A stretch of 64,000 bases of DNA from Burkholderiales bacterium (GCA_017307855.1 JAFKGD010000007.1:186001-250000), one strand, 5' to 3'; positions 47,879 through 57,416 are shown, counted from the first letter of the stretch. The notes: generated from the sequence alone by a model not told the origin. Translations and numbers: made by a program.

Positions 47879-48790
47879 TCATCGCAATCTCGGGTTGAGG
47901 GCGTCGCGCAGCCAGTCGCCCAGCAGGTTCACGCTGAGCGCGATCAGCACCAGCATGGCGCCGGGAAACACGGTGATCCACCATTCGCCCGAAAACAGGT
48001 AGTCGTTGCCGACGCGGATCAGCGTGCCCAGCGAGGGCGAGGTGGGCGGCACGCCCACGCCCAGAAAGGACAGCGTGGCCTCGGTGATGATGGCCGTGGC
48101 CACGTGGATGGTGGCCAGCACCAGCACCGGGCCCATCACGTTGGGCAGCACGTGGCGCAGCATGATGCGGCTGGGCGCCACGCCCGTCACGCGCGCGGCC
48201 TGCACGTATTCCTTGTTGCGCTCCACCAGCGTTGAGCCGCGCACCGTCCGCGCGTACTGCACCCAGCCCGTGAGCGTGATCGAGACGATGAGCACGCCGA
48301 AGGCCAGCGTGTCGTGCGCATTGGGAAACAACGCCCGCCCGACGCCGGCGATCAGCAACGCCACCAGGATGGCCGGAAACGACAGCATCACGTCACACAG
48401 CCGCATTAGAAAGGTGTCGATGGCGCCGCCCACGAAGCCGGCCAGCAGGCCGAGCCCGACGCCAATCATCACGGACAGCACGACCGACACCAAGCCCACG
48501 GCCAGCGAGATGCGCGCGCCGTAGATCAGCGCCGAGAGGATGTCGCGGCCCTGGTCGTCGGTGCCCAGCAGGTAGCGCGCGCGTCCTTCTTCTTCCCAGG
48601 CCGGCGGCAGGCGCGCATCGCCCAGTTCCAGTGATGCGAGATCGAACGGGTTGTGCGGCGCCACCCAGCCTGCGAACAGCGCGCAGAACAGGCACACGAA
48701 AGCGATGGCCGCGGCCACCATCGCCACCGGCGAGGTGCGGAAGCTGTGGCCGACATCGCTGTCGAGCCACCGGGCCAGTGTGTTTTTCAT
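47879..48790 (-). CDS. Dipeptide-type ABC transporter permease (DppC-like)
   Basis: This 303-residue inner-membrane permease has an N-terminal membrane segment (SPVAMVAAAIAFVCLFCALF) and the OppC-type N-terminal region. A five-helix transport domain follows, with the EAA-like loop EYVQAARVTGVAPSRIMLRHVLPN. GTDDQGRDILSALIYGARISL is a DppC/OppC hallmark. It pairs with the DppB-like permease at 51719. An alternative nomenclature (GsiD, NikC) is possible because the substrate is unknown. Confidence 0.92.
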   Translation of the reverse strand: MKNTLARWLDSDVGHSFRTSPVAMVAAAIAFVCLFCALFAGWVAPHNPFDLASLELGDARLPPAWEEEGRARYLLGTDDQGRDILSALIYGARISLAVGLVSVVLSVMIGVGLGLLAGFVGGAIDTFLMRLCDVMLSFPAILVALLIAGVGRALFPNAHDTLAFGVLIVSITLTGWVQYARTVRGSTLVERNKEYVQAARVTGVAPSRIMLRHVLPNVMGPVLVLATIHVATAIITEATLSFLGVGVPPTSPSLGTLIRVGNDYLFSGEWWITVFPGAMLVLIALSVNLLGDWLRDALNPRLR

Positions 48791-48845
48791 CGTCGGGGCT
48801 TTCCTTGTTTTTCTGTTCGTCCTGCGCTCGTCGCGGGCCGGGCAC

Positions 48846-50471
48846 CTAACGCCGGATGCTGATCCACTTGAACGGCATGCCGTTGTCGGCCAGTTGCACC
48901 AGCTCTACCTGGCGCGATACGCCCCAGGCCAGCGACTGCTGGTGCAAGGGCAGATGGCCGATATCGGCCGCGTGCAGCGCGAAGGCTTCGCGGATCAGCG
49001 TGTCGCGGCGCAGCCGGTCGGTTTCGGAGCGCACGCGCAGCGTGATCGCGTCGAGCGCGGGATTGCAGTAGCGACCCAGGTTGAACTGGCCCGCGCCCTG
49101 CTCGTCGGGGCAGCGCATCAAGGCGTCGAGCACGTTGTGCGCGTCGTACGTCGAGGGCACCCAGCCGAACAGGTAGAAGCCGGTATCGCGCCGCAGCACG
49201 CGCGGAAAGTAGGTGGCCTTGGGCTCGATCGCCAGATTGACCCGCACGCCCACGCGCGCCAGCTGCGCGGCCACGGCCTGGCAGATCTGGCTGTCGTTGA
49301 CGTAGCGGTCGTTGGGGCAATTGAGCGTGAGCGAAAAGCCCTGCGGATAGCCCGCTTCGGCCAGCAGGCGCCGGGCCGCGGCCGGGTCGTGCGGCAGGCG
49401 CTGGTCCTGCGCCTGGCTCCAGCCATTGACGCCGGGCCCCACCATCAGGCCGGTGGGCCGCGAGGCGCCGCGCATCACCGACTTCTGGATGGCGTCGATG
49501 TCGATGGCCTGGTAGAACGCCTGGCGCACGCGCTTGTCCTTGAACGGATTGCGGCCGAGCACGTCGGACTGCGGCAGCTCGTCGCGCCATTGGTCCATGC
49601 CCAGGAAGATGGTGCGCAGCTCGGGACCCACCACGGCGCGAACGCGGCTGCTGGCCTGCAGTCGTTCGATGTCCTGCACGGGCACGGGCTCCATCACGTC
49701 CACCTCGCCGGACAGGAGCGCGGCCACGCGCGTCGCATCGCTCGCAATGGGAGTGAACACGACTTCGCGCACGTTGCCCTCGACCGCGCCCCAGTAGCCG
49801 TCGTGCCGTGCGAACACCGTGCGCACGCCGGGCTGGCGCTCGCGCACCGTGAACGGGCCCGTGCCATTGGCGCGCCGCGAGGCGGCATTGTCGAGGCCAC
49901 GGCGGCTGTCGGACGGGCGCAGGGCCTGCTGCTCCTCGCACCAAGAGCGGCTCATGATGGCCAGTTGCGAGAGCACCTCGGGCAGGATCGGATACGGCGC
50001 GCGCGTCTCGATATCCACGGTGAAGTCGTCGACGCGGCGCGCCTCGCGGATCTCGTGCGCGAAGATGCGCAGATCCGAGCCTTCGCTGGCCGCTCTCGCC
50101 AGGCTGAACACCACGTCATCGGCCGTGAACGGCCGGCCATCGTGAAAGCGCACGCCGCGCCGCAGCTCGAAGCGCCACACGCTGGGACCCACCTCGCGCC
50201 AGCGCGTCGCCAGCAGGGGCATCAGACCCAGCGTCTTGTCGCGGCCCACCAGCGGCTCGTAGACGTTCTGCGTGAGGCTCAGTTGCAGCGCCTCGGCGTT
50301 GGAGTGCGGATCGAGCGACAGCAGATCGCCCTGATTGGCCACGCGAACGGTCTGGGCGTGCACTGCCGGCACCAGCAGGCTGGCCGCGCAGGCCGCCAGC
50401 AGCACGCGGGCGACCAGCCGGCGCCAGGGCCACGCCGGCATTCCGCGGATGAGCGCGACGGCGTCAGGCAT
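48846..50471 (-). CDS. ABC transporter substrate-binding protein, family 5 (second of two)
   Basis: This periplasmic binding protein of the peptide/nickel family (SBP_bac_5) has 541 residues from ATG 50471. The N-terminal signal (VARVLLAACAASLLVPAVHAQ) may be preceded by about 20 extra residues, and an internal ATG at 50441 is an alternative start. Family motifs are LLSLDPHSNAEAL, FHDGRPFTADDVVFSLARA, NGTGPFTV and FLGMDQWRDELPQSD. It is clearly paralogous to the SBP at 52812 (shared KDKRVRQAFYQAIDIDAIQ-like segments). Its start overlaps the M20 gene stop by 8 bp. Confidence 0.9.
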   Translation of the reverse strand: MPDAVALIRGMPAWPWRRLVARVLLAACAASLLVPAVHAQTVRVANQGDLLSLDPHSNAEALQLSLTQNVYEPLVGRDKTLGLMPLLATRWREVGPSVWRFELRRGVRFHDGRPFTADDVVFSLARAASEGSDLRIFAHEIREARRVDDFTVDIETRAPYPILPEVLSQLAIMSRSWCEEQQALRPSDSRRGLDNAASRRANGTGPFTVRERQPGVRTVFARHDGYWGAVEGNVREVVFTPIASDATRVAALLSGEVDVMEPVPVQDIERLQASSRVRAVVGPELRTIFLGMDQWRDELPQSDVLGRNPFKDKRVRQAFYQAIDIDAIQKSVMRGASRPTGLMVGPGVNGWSQAQDQRLPHDPAAARRLLAEAGYPQGFSLTLNCPNDRYVNDSQICQAVAAQLARVGVRVNLAIEPKATYFPRVLRRDTGFYLFGWVPSTYDAHNVLDALMRCPDEQGAGQFNLGRYCNPALDAITLRVRSETDRLRRDTLIREAFALHAADIGHLPLHQQSLAWGVSRQVELVQLADNGMPFKWISIRR

Positions 50472-51708
50472 CAGGCCCCGCTGCGGACGGCTGTGAATCG
50501 AGTGGCATGGCACGCTCCACCAGTGCGGCATGCAGCGCCGCGCCCAGCGGCAGCACCTCGTCGTTGAAGTCGTAGCGGCTGTTGTGCAGGAAGCAATTGG
50601 CTTCGCCGCCCTGCCCCAGCCGCAGATAGGCACCGCGTTTGACCTGCAGCATGAAGGAGAAGTCTTCGGCTCCCATGCTGGGCTCCAGGTCGCGTTGCAC
50701 GTGTTCGGCGCCCACCAGGCTTTCGGCCACATCGGCGGCGAAGTGGGCGCATTCGGGTGTGTTGACGGTGGCCGGGTAGATGCGCTCATAGCGCACGCTG
50801 GCCGTGGCGCCGAAACCCAGCGCGACGGCGCTGCACAGCTCCGACAGGCGCCGTTCCACCAGGGCCTGCACTTCGGGATTGAAGGTGCGCACCGTGCCCA
50901 CCAGCGTGGCCTTGCCGGGCAGCACGCTCATCGCGCCCAGGTCGCCCGCCTGCATGGCGCAGAGGCTGACCACCGCACCGTCGATGGGCCGCACGTTGCG
51001 CGAGACGATGCTTTGCACCGCCGTGATGATGTGGGCCGACACCAGCACCGGGTCGACAGTCAGATAGGGGTGCGCGCCGTGGCCGCCCTTGCCCGTCACC
51101 TCGATGGTGATGCGGTCGGCCGCCGCCATCATGGGCCCCGGGTTGATGCCGATCACGCCGGGCTTGAGCGCAGGCCAGTTGTGCATGCCGTACACCTCCT
51201 GCACCGGGAAGCGATCGAACAGCCCGTCCTCGATCATCACGCGCGCGCCGGCGAAACCTTCCTCGCCGGGCTGGAAGATCAGCACCGCCGTGCCGTCGAA
51301 GTCGCGCGTGGCAGCCAGATAACGCGCCGCACCCACGAGCATGGCCGTGTGGCCGTCGTGACCGCAGCCGTGCATGAGGCCGGGCTTGCCGGATTTCCAC
51401 GCGAACTCGTTGTGCTCGATCATCGGCAGTGCGTCCATGTCGGCGCGCAGGCCGATCATTCTCCCGCTGGTGGTCTTGCGGCCCCGGATCACCGCCACCA
51501 GGCCGGTGCGGCCGATGCCGGTATGGATCTCGTCCACGCCGCAGATGCGCAGGGCTTCCTTCACGCGGCCGCCGGTGTAGACCTCCTCGAAGCCAAGCTC
51601 GGGGTGCATGTGCAGGTCGCGCCGCAACGCGGTCAGCTCGGAATGGAATCCCGCGACGTGGGTGAAGATGCGGCCGCCGGCCTTGTATCGGGGTGCGAGC
51701 ATGGACAC
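50464..51708 (-). CDS. M20-family amidohydrolase (hippurate/amino-acid amidase type)
   Basis: This 414-residue metallo-aminoacylase of the M20D group hydrolyses N-acyl amino acids or related amides. Metal and catalytic motifs are LRADMDALPM, MHGCGHDGHTAMLVGAARYL, the general-base pair in QPGEEGFAGARVMI, MHNWPALKPGVIG and SMGAEDFSFML. The dimerisation domain spans about 190-300. It has no signal peptide and is expected in the cytoplasm. Encoded between the permease and second SBP genes, it probably cleaves an imported N-acyl peptide or amino acid. Confidence 0.92.
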   Translation of the reverse strand: MSMLAPRYKAGGRIFTHVAGFHSELTALRRDLHMHPELGFEEVYTGGRVKEALRICGVDEIHTGIGRTGLVAVIRGRKTTSGRMIGLRADMDALPMIEHNEFAWKSGKPGLMHGCGHDGHTAMLVGAARYLAATRDFDGTAVLIFQPGEEGFAGARVMIEDGLFDRFPVQEVYGMHNWPALKPGVIGINPGPMMAAADRITIEVTGKGGHGAHPYLTVDPVLVSAHIITAVQSIVSRNVRPIDGAVVSLCAMQAGDLGAMSVLPGKATLVGTVRTFNPEVQALVERRLSELCSAVALGFGATASVRYERIYPATVNTPECAHFAADVAESLVGAEHVQRDLEPSMGAEDFSFMLQVKRGAYLRLGQGGEANCFLHNSRYDFNDEVLPLGAALHAALVERAMPLDSQPSAAGPDA

Positions 51709-51718
51709 GGCTGTGACC

Positions 51719-52696
51719 TCAGTGGCCTGGACGTGCGACGCGCAGGCGCGGATCCACGGCGAAATACAGCAGGTCGACGATCAGGTTGATGACGACGAAG
51801 ATCAGCGCGATCAGACACAGGTAAGCCGCCATCACCGGGATGTCGGCGAAGGTGACGGCCTGGATGAAGAGCAAGCCCATGCCCGGCCACTGGAACACTG
51901 TCTCGGTGATGATGGCGAAGGCGATCAGGCCGCCGAGCTGCAGGCCGGTGATGGTCATCACCGGCACCAGTGTGTTCTTGAGTGCGTGGCCGAAGTGCAC
52001 GGCGCGGTCCGAAAGGCCACGGGCGCGCGCGAACTTGATGTAGTCGGTACGCAGCACCTCCAGCATCTCGGCGCGCACCAGCCGCATGATGAGCGTGAGC
52101 TGGAAGATCGCCAGCGTGACGGCGGGCAGCGTGATGTGGTGCCAGCCCTTGGCCGTGAGCAGGCCGGTGGTCCACCAGCCGATCTTCACCGTCTCTCCGC
52201 GCCCGAAGCTCGGAAACCAGCCCAGGTGCACGGCGAACACCAGGATCAGCAGGATGCCGATCAGGAAAGTGGGCAGCGACACACCCAGCAGCGAGATTGT
52301 CATGAACACCTGGCTGAGCGCACTGCCGCGGCGCAGCGCTGCGTACACGCCCATCGGGATACCCACGGCCAGGGCCAGCACCGCCGCCACCATCACCATC
52401 TCCAGCGTGGCCGGAAAGCGTTCGGCGATCAGGCCCGACACCTTGGAGCCCTGGCGCAGGCTCATGCCGAACTCGCCTTGCGCCGCATGCGCCAGGAAGT
52501 GCCAGAACTGCACGACGAAGGGCCGGTCGAGCCCGAGGTCGGCACGCAGTTCGCGCACCTGCTCGGGCGTGGCGTCCTGGCCGAGCAGACCGACCACCGG
52601 GTCGCCCACGTACTGGAAGAGCAGGAAGGCGATGAACGCCACGGAAACCATGACGACCACGGCCTGGATCAGGCGGCGCAGGATGAACGCGAGCAT
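51719..52696 (-). CDS. Dipeptide-type ABC transporter permease (DppB-like)
   Basis: This is a 325-residue inner-membrane permease. It starts MLAFILRRLIQAVVVMVSVAFIAFLLF, the standard DppB first helix, followed by DPVVGLLGQDATPEQV. The permease core has the EAA-like loop DYIKFARARGLSDRAVHFGHALKN, and ETVFQWPGMGLLFIQAV lies near the end. The gene ends 10 bp before the M20 gene. It is preceded by a 115-bp gap with a large hairpin after the first SBP gene. Confidence 0.93.
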   Translation of the reverse strand: MLAFILRRLIQAVVVMVSVAFIAFLLFQYVGDPVVGLLGQDATPEQVRELRADLGLDRPFVVQFWHFLAHAAQGEFGMSLRQGSKVSGLIAERFPATLEMVMVAAVLALAVGIPMGVYAALRRGSALSQVFMTISLLGVSLPTFLIGILLILVFAVHLGWFPSFGRGETVKIGWWTTGLLTAKGWHHITLPAVTLAIFQLTLIMRLVRAEMLEVLRTDYIKFARARGLSDRAVHFGHALKNTLVPVMTITGLQLGGLIAFAIITETVFQWPGMGLLFIQAVTFADIPVMAAYLCLIALIFVVINLIVDLLYFAVDPRLRVARPGH

Positions 52697-52753
52697 CGAG
52701 GAGAAAGACTCCAGTCGTGGGAAGAGAAGCGGATGGGGTATGCGCCACGCGGA

Positions 52754-52799
52754 AGCGGTGGCCGGGCGCCGTTTTCTTCGGGCGCCTCGGCCAGCCGCT
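52754..52799. other. Intercistronic hairpin between the SBP and permease genes
   Basis: A long imperfect stem (AGCGG-GGCC-GGCGCC pairing with GGCGCC-GGCC-CCGCT around a T-rich loop) lies just after the SBP stop. There is no strong T-run. Such structures commonly protect the abundant SBP transcript and reduce read-through to membrane genes. This role is inferred. Confidence 0.5.
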
Positions 52800-52811
52800 G
52801 CTGGCAGGACC

Positions 52812-54398
52812 TCAGTTGGCCTGGATCAGGCGCCAGTCGAGCCGGTTGTCAGCGCGGTGCACCACGTCCACCGACTTCTTCATCGCCCACGGGATGACCT
52901 GGTTGTAGAGCGGCAGGTGCGATACCGTGCTGCTGGCGAGTTCCAGGCCTTCGGTCAGCAGGCGGTTGCGCACGGGCAGGTCGGACTCGGTCTTGATGCG
53001 GTCGACCACGTAGTCCACACGCTGATTGCTGAAGCGGCCCACGTTGTAGTTGCCGTCGCCGCCCGTGCCCACGGTGCGCACCAGCGACTGCAGGCTGTAG
53101 AGCGCGTCGAAGGTCGGCACGCCCCAGCCCAGCATGTAGATGCTGGCTTCGTAGCGCTGGATCATCGGGAAGTAGGTGACCGAAGGCAGCGTACGCAGCT
53201 TGGCGCGCACACCCACGCGGGCCCACATCGCGGTGATGGCCTGGCAGATTTCCTCGTCGCTGATATAGCGGTTGTTGGGGCAGGCGAAGTCGACTTCGAA
53301 GCCCTGCGGGTAGCCGGCCTCGGCCAGCAGCTTCTTCGAGGCTTCGGCGTCGTAGGGCAGGCGCTTGTGCACGCCTTCGGTCCAGCCGGCCACCTGCGGC
53401 GCAACGAGCGCGCCCGTCGGCTGGCCCAGGCCACGCAGGGTCACGCGCTGGATGGCGTTGATGTCGATGGCCTGGTAGAGCGCCTGGCGGACCTTCTGGT
53501 CCTTCAGCGGATTCTTGCCCTTGACGTTGGAGCCCGGCAGCTCTTCGCGAAACTGGTCCATGCCCAGGAAGATGGTGCGGTTCTCGACGCCGTCGATCAC
53601 CTTGAGGTTGGCGTTGTTGCGCAGGCGCGCCAGATCCTGCGGGCTGGGGTCGAGCACGAAATCGACTTCGCCCGAGAGCAGCGCGGCGATCCGCGTCGCA
53701 TCGGCCTTGATGGGCGTGTAGACGATCTCGGTGACGTTGCTCGGGTTCTGGCCCCAGTGATGCGGGTTGCGCACCAGCACCAGGCGCTGGTCAGGCAGCC
53801 ATTCCTTGACCATGTACGGCCCTGAGCCCATGGCGTTGCGGTGGGCGAAGGTTTCTTCAGGGGTGCGGATGTCCTTGGGATCGACCGACCTGTTCTTCTC
53901 GGCCCAGGCCTTGGACATGATGCGCAACTCGGTGAGCTGGTTCAGCAGCACGGGGTTGGGGCCCTTGAGCATGATGTCTACCGTGTGGTTGTCCACCTTG
54001 ACGGCCTTGTCTATGCCCTGCGTGTAGATCGTGTGGTTGGACGTCTTGGACATCGCGCGCGCAATCGAGAACACCACATCGTCGGCCGTCAGCGGCGAGC
54101 CGTCGCTGAACTTGGCGTTCTGGCGCAGGGCGAAGCGCATCTGCGTCGGCGTGACCTGGCGCACGCTGGAAGCCAGCTGCGGTTCGGGCTTGAAGGTCTT
54201 GCTGTCGTAGTACATCAGCGCGTCGAAGATCGCCGCATGCACGCCGTTGTTGAGCGCGTTGTTCTGCGAGTGGATGTCGAGCGACGAGATGTCGCTGGCG
54301 CTGGACCATTTGAAGGTCTTGTTCTGCGCAGAGACAGGCAGTGCGACGATGGCGGCCAGGGCCGCAGCCACCAGCACGTTCTTCGAGATCATGGGCAT
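52812..54398 (-). CDS. ABC transporter substrate-binding protein, family 5 (first of two)
   Basis: This 528-residue periplasmic receptor of the dipeptide family begins MPMISKNVLVAAALAAIVALPV and is cleaved near VSAQ. Motifs include SLDIHSQNNALNNG, LRQNAKFSDGSPLTADDVVFSIARA, GSGPYMVKEW and LGMDQFREELPGSN. It heads the minus-strand operon SBP-permease-M20-SBP-permease-ATPase-ATPase. A hairpin after its stop may raise its expression above that of the membrane genes. The ligand is unknown. Confidence 0.93.
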   Translation of the reverse strand: MPMISKNVLVAAALAAIVALPVSAQNKTFKWSSASDISSLDIHSQNNALNNGVHAAIFDALMYYDSKTFKPEPQLASSVRQVTPTQMRFALRQNAKFSDGSPLTADDVVFSIARAMSKTSNHTIYTQGIDKAVKVDNHTVDIMLKGPNPVLLNQLTELRIMSKAWAEKNRSVDPKDIRTPEETFAHRNAMGSGPYMVKEWLPDQRLVLVRNPHHWGQNPSNVTEIVYTPIKADATRIAALLSGEVDFVLDPSPQDLARLRNNANLKVIDGVENRTIFLGMDQFREELPGSNVKGKNPLKDQKVRQALYQAIDINAIQRVTLRGLGQPTGALVAPQVAGWTEGVHKRLPYDAEASKKLLAEAGYPQGFEVDFACPNNRYISDEEICQAITAMWARVGVRAKLRTLPSVTYFPMIQRYEASIYMLGWGVPTFDALYSLQSLVRTVGTGGDGNYNVGRFSNQRVDYVVDRIKTESDLPVRNRLLTEGLELASSTVSHLPLYNQVIPWAMKKSVDVVHRADNRLDWRLIQAN

Positions 54399-54580
54399 GG
54401 TCCTCTTCCTTCCGTGATTGTGAAATTCGCGAAGTGACTATGCCCACGCGCCTGGGCGGCGTCAAAGGGGAATCCGCCGATGTCGGGGGTCTTTCGTGAC
54501 AGCCCCATGACGGCTTGCGCGTACAAGGAAAGGGTGGCGATACAGGGCCGCGGCGTGCCCGCCATGATCCGCGCGCGAGG

Positions 54581-55387
54581 TCAGTCCTGCGCCACCGTCA
54601 GCAACCTGACAGGTCCGTACCAGGCCTGCGCGCGGCTGCGCGTGTTGTCCGAATCGGTCATCAGGCCCACACCCACCAGCGCGCCGGCTGGCTCGCCGAA
54701 GGCACGCTCGAAATCGGCTCGCACGTCGCGCTCGTAATCGAGCCAGCGGCCGAGCCCGCCTGCGCCAGCCTCGACCACCAGCTTGCGGATGCGGTCGGTG
54801 CGCGGGTTGACGATCACGCGGCCGGCCTCGCCCTCATTGGCCCAGACATACATCAGCGTGGCGTAGGGCATCTCCTCGCCCGTGAGCGCGCGCGAGAGTT
54901 CCGACAGCATGGCGTTGCGCGCGGAGAACTTCGACCGATCGCCTTCGAACACGAGCACCAGACGCACAGGCGAATCGTCGGTGTCGCGCACGGCCATGTC
55001 GGCGCCGGCGATGAGCTCGGGCACCTGCCACGAGAAGCGCAACGCGCCCAGTTGCGCAGCCTCCACGCGCACGTCCTTGCGCACCATGCTGGCCGAAGCC
55101 ACCGACAGCACGGCCATGGCATCGCGGCCGTCGTGGCGCGTGTAGGCGAACTGGGTCGGCGCCTTGCCGGGCAAGGCGAAATGGCGCCAGCCGGGCGCCC
55201 GGGAGGCATCGGGGCTGATCGCCGAAGCCTGGGCCCACGGGCTGTGCCAGAGCATGGCGTCTCCTGCCGGGGCCTGCTCGGCGGCTGGACCATCCGGGCT
55301 GGCGCAACCACCGGCGAGCAAGGCGACGGCCACCATCAGGGCGGGAAACAAGAAGGACTTTCGCTCGGGCATCGTGAGGCGGATCAT
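54581..55387 (-). CDS. DUF3047-family lipoprotein
   Basis: The 268-residue product (ATG 55387, with ATG 55372 as an alternative) has a signal with lipobox LAGGC and then matches DUF3047. Seen are PTQFAYTRHDGRDAMAVLSVASAS, LRFSWQVPELIAGADM, DSPVRLVLVFEGD and a C-terminal GVGLMTDSDNTRS. The family has no known activity and is thought to be secreted. It stands alone between the ABC operon and the porin terminator. Confidence 0.78.
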   Translation of the reverse strand: MIRLTMPERKSFLFPALMVAVALLAGGCASPDGPAAEQAPAGDAMLWHSPWAQASAISPDASRAPGWRHFALPGKAPTQFAYTRHDGRDAMAVLSVASASMVRKDVRVEAAQLGALRFSWQVPELIAGADMAVRDTDDSPVRLVLVFEGDRSKFSARNAMLSELSRALTGEEMPYATLMYVWANEGEAGRVIVNPRTDRIRKLVVEAGAGGLGRWLDYERDVRADFERAFGEPAGALVGVGLMTDSDNTRSRAQAWYGPVRLLTVAQD

Positions 55388-55441
55388 GCGCAAGGATGGG
55401 CCTCTTCGGCCAGCCGGCGACAGAGGGATTTCAACAATAAA

Positions 55442-55471
55442 AAAGCCACCCATCTTGCGATGGGTGGCTTT
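55442..55471 (-). terminator. Rho-independent terminator of the porin gene
   Basis: A perfect 13-bp stem AAAGCCACCCATC/GATGGGTGGCTTT with loop TTGC lies 39 bp beyond the porin stop. On the minus strand it is followed by a run of T residues, so it ends the porin transcript before the DUF3047 gene. Confidence 0.9.
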
Positions 55472-55509
55472 CACACCTTAGATCAGGTACCGGTCAAGCC
55501 GGTGAGTGA

Positions 55510-56496
55510 TCAGAAGTTGTGTTGCAGGCCCAGACCCCAGCCCGAGTTGCCAGCAGTGCCCGCAGCAGCATCGTTACGCGAACCCAGGTTCACGTAAGCG
55601 GTGGTGCGCTTGGACAGGCTGTACTTATAGCCAAGACCAACGATACGAGCATCGGTACCGGCCAGTTCACGATTGCCGTACTGAATCCAGAATTGGCCCG
55701 GGCCAACCGGAACATTCAGGCCGAAAACATAGGCTTGATCCGAATCGCTGGGCAGGGTGCTGCTGTCTTGGTACGTAGCCGACAGCTTGGCAACGCCGAA
55801 GTCCCAGAAACCAGCCAACTGCGTCGTCTTGGCGGAATAGTCGCCGCCGACAACCGTGCCCTTGGCATTGTCACGAACCAGCGAAACGCCGAACGGGCCG
55901 CTCGCGTACTTCAGGCCGATGGAGGTAGTCGACTTCACATCGGTCGCTTCCGAGGGAGCGTACTCGAACTGTGCCGTGAAGCCAGCAAGATTGGGCGTCA
56001 CATATTGGATCGCGTTCGACGTGTAGATGCTTTGCGCGTCGATGGTGTTGGTTGCAGCGAAGCCCGTCACGCCCTTGGTGCCGTTGGCAGTGTAGCTGTG
56101 CGAGTACAGGGTGTTCAGCGGACGGCCCAGGATCAGGGAGCCGAAGCCGCCGTCCAGCGCCAGGAACATGCCATTGTTACCGAACTTGGACGGGCTGTAC
56201 TGGGCTTGGGTACCGGCAGTAGTCGTGCCAGCACGGTTACCTTGGATCTGACCGTTGTCGAAGGTGGAGTCGAACGACGAGGAGATTTGGAAACGAGCCT
56301 TCAGGCCGCCACCCAGGTCTTCCACGCCAGACACGGTGATCTGCGTCGTGCCGTTGCGGCTGTTTTGCAGTTGCAGAGCGCCACCGCTGATCTTTTCCAG
56401 ACCGGCGTCGAGGGTACCCGACAGGGTCACGGACGATTGGGCGGAAGCAACGCCGGCCACAGCCAGGGCAGCCAGAGCAACTAGGGATTTTTTCAT
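55510..56496 (-). CDS. Gram-negative porin (Omp32-like), expressed-form gene
   Basis: This is a trimeric general porin of the betaproteobacterial Omp32 type, forming diffusion channels in the outer membrane. The 328-residue product from ATG 56496 (GGAG ribosome-binding site upstream) starts [20 protein letters not shown] and then [18 protein letters not shown]. It has 16-strand-like repeats, [34 protein letters not shown], and the C-terminal Phe of [10 protein letters not shown]. Codons 5-9 (CTA GTT GCT CTG GCT) form the 15-bp sequence found inverted at the head of the start-less porin at 59458. Those codons are unusually AT-rich for this genome. Confidence 0.93.
   Translation of the reverse strand: MKKSLVALAALAVAGVASAQSSVTLSGTLDAGLEKISGGALQLQNSRNGTTQITVSGVEDLGGGLKARFQISSSFDSTFDNGQIQGNRAGTTTAGTQAQYSPSKFGNNGMFLALDGGFGSLILGRPLNTLYSHSYTANGTKGVTGFAATNTIDAQSIYTSNAIQYVTPNLAGFTAQFEYAPSEATDVKSTTSIGLKYASGPFGVSLVRDNAKGTVVGGDYSAKTTQLAGFWDFGVAKLSATYQDSSTLPSDSDQAYVFGLNVPVGPGQFWIQYGNRELAGTDARIVGLGYKYSLSKRTTAYVNLGSRNDAAAGTAGNSGWGLGLQHNF
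56470..56484 (-). repeat. 15-bp inverted repeat, porin-1 copy
   Basis: The bases CTAGTTGCTCTGGCT (minus strand) encode residues 5-9 of the porin signal peptide. They recur exactly, in opposite orientation and in the same codon phase, at 59458-59472. The 8-mer GTTAAACA lies 29 bp inward (56513-56520), and a copy lies 26 bp inward of the other end. This is a candidate recombination crossover. Confidence 0.6.
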
Positions 56497-56660
56497 TGCA
56501 AGTTTCTCCAAGGTTAAACATAGGGCTCCGGTTCGTAGGGGCCTTGCACCCCGCCGGATCCCCGGGCCAACCTCCTTTTAGGAAGTTGTTGCCATTGCAC
56601 CAGAGCAGACTGGCCAGCGCAAAGGAAAAGAGGCTCCTGGCACCCGGTTCGGCGTTTTTC

Positions 56661-56676
56661 GTTGCAGGGCTGCAAC
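56661..56676. promoter_or_regulatory. Perfect 16-bp palindrome upstream of porin and coq7
   Basis: GTTGCAGGGCTGCAAC has 7-bp perfect arms around a GG centre. It sits in the 302-bp divergent region between the porin (165 bp away) and coq7 (123 bp away). It could be an operator for either gene. No regulator is identified, and the rest of this gap shows no further clear element. Confidence 0.4.
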
Positions 56677-56798
56677 AGACACGCCCTCACACTCCAGGTC
56701 CCACCCGCCAACCGCTGCGATGGAGATCAAGGGGAACCCGGGCCCGCACGGCACAATGGGCGCTGACTTCGATTGCCGGAGCCTCCGGCCGCCAGACG

Positions 56799-57416
56799 AT
56801 GGACGCACTGATCACCGCCGCCGATTCGGCCCTCAGAACACTGTTCGCTCCCCACCGGGCCTCTCGCCCCGCACCGGCTCCCGCGGCCGCCGATGCGCTG
56901 GATGCGCACCAGAGGCGGCTGTCCGCCGCCCTGATGCGGGTGAATCATGTCGGAGAGGTGTGCGCGCAGGCGCTCTACACGGCCCAGGCGGCGGCGACCC
57001 GGGATCCTGCGTTGCGCCAACACCTGGAAGAAGCCTCCAGAGAGGAAACCGATCACCTGGCATGGACACGCCAGCGCCTGGATGCCTTGGGCAGCCGACC
57101 GTCGCTGCTCAACCCGCTCTGGTATGCCGGCGCGTTCGGACTCGGCTATATGGCCGGGCGGCTGGGTGGGGACCGTGTCAGCCTCGGATTCGTCGTGGAA
57201 ACCGAGCGGCAGGTCGAAGCCCACCTGCAGGGACACCTCGACCGGCTCCCCGCCACCGATCACAGCTCGCGCGCCATCGTGGCCCAGATGAAGGAGGACG
57301 AGGCGCGCCATGCCGATCAGGCGCAAGCGGCAGGTGCCGTGGTGCTGCCCAGGCCTGCGCAGCACCTGATGCGGCTTGCCGCGAAGGTCATGACGACCAC
57401 CGCCCACTACATATAG
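56799..57416 (+). CDS. coq7: Coq7, diiron 2-polyprenyl-3-methyl-6-methoxy-benzoquinol hydroxylase
   Basis: Coq7 performs the last ring hydroxylation in ubiquinone synthesis, at the membrane. The 205-residue product (ATG 56799, [16 protein letters not shown]) is a carboxylate-bridged diiron protein. Ligand motifs are [35 protein letters not shown] and [12 protein letters not shown]. Length is normal for the bacterial form. The start was chosen because the open frame upstream runs through the intergenic region. It is divergent from the porin and convergent with the OsmC-type gene. Confidence 0.95.
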   Translation: MDALITAADSALRTLFAPHRASRPAPAPAAADALDAHQRRLSAALMRVNHVGEVCAQALYTAQAAATRDPALRQHLEEASREETDHLAWTRQRLDALGSRPSLLNPLWYAGAFGLGYMAGRLGGDRVSLGFVVETERQVEAHLQGHLDRLPATDHSSRAIVAQMKEDEARHADQAQAAGAVVLPRPAQHLMRLAAKVMTTTAHYI

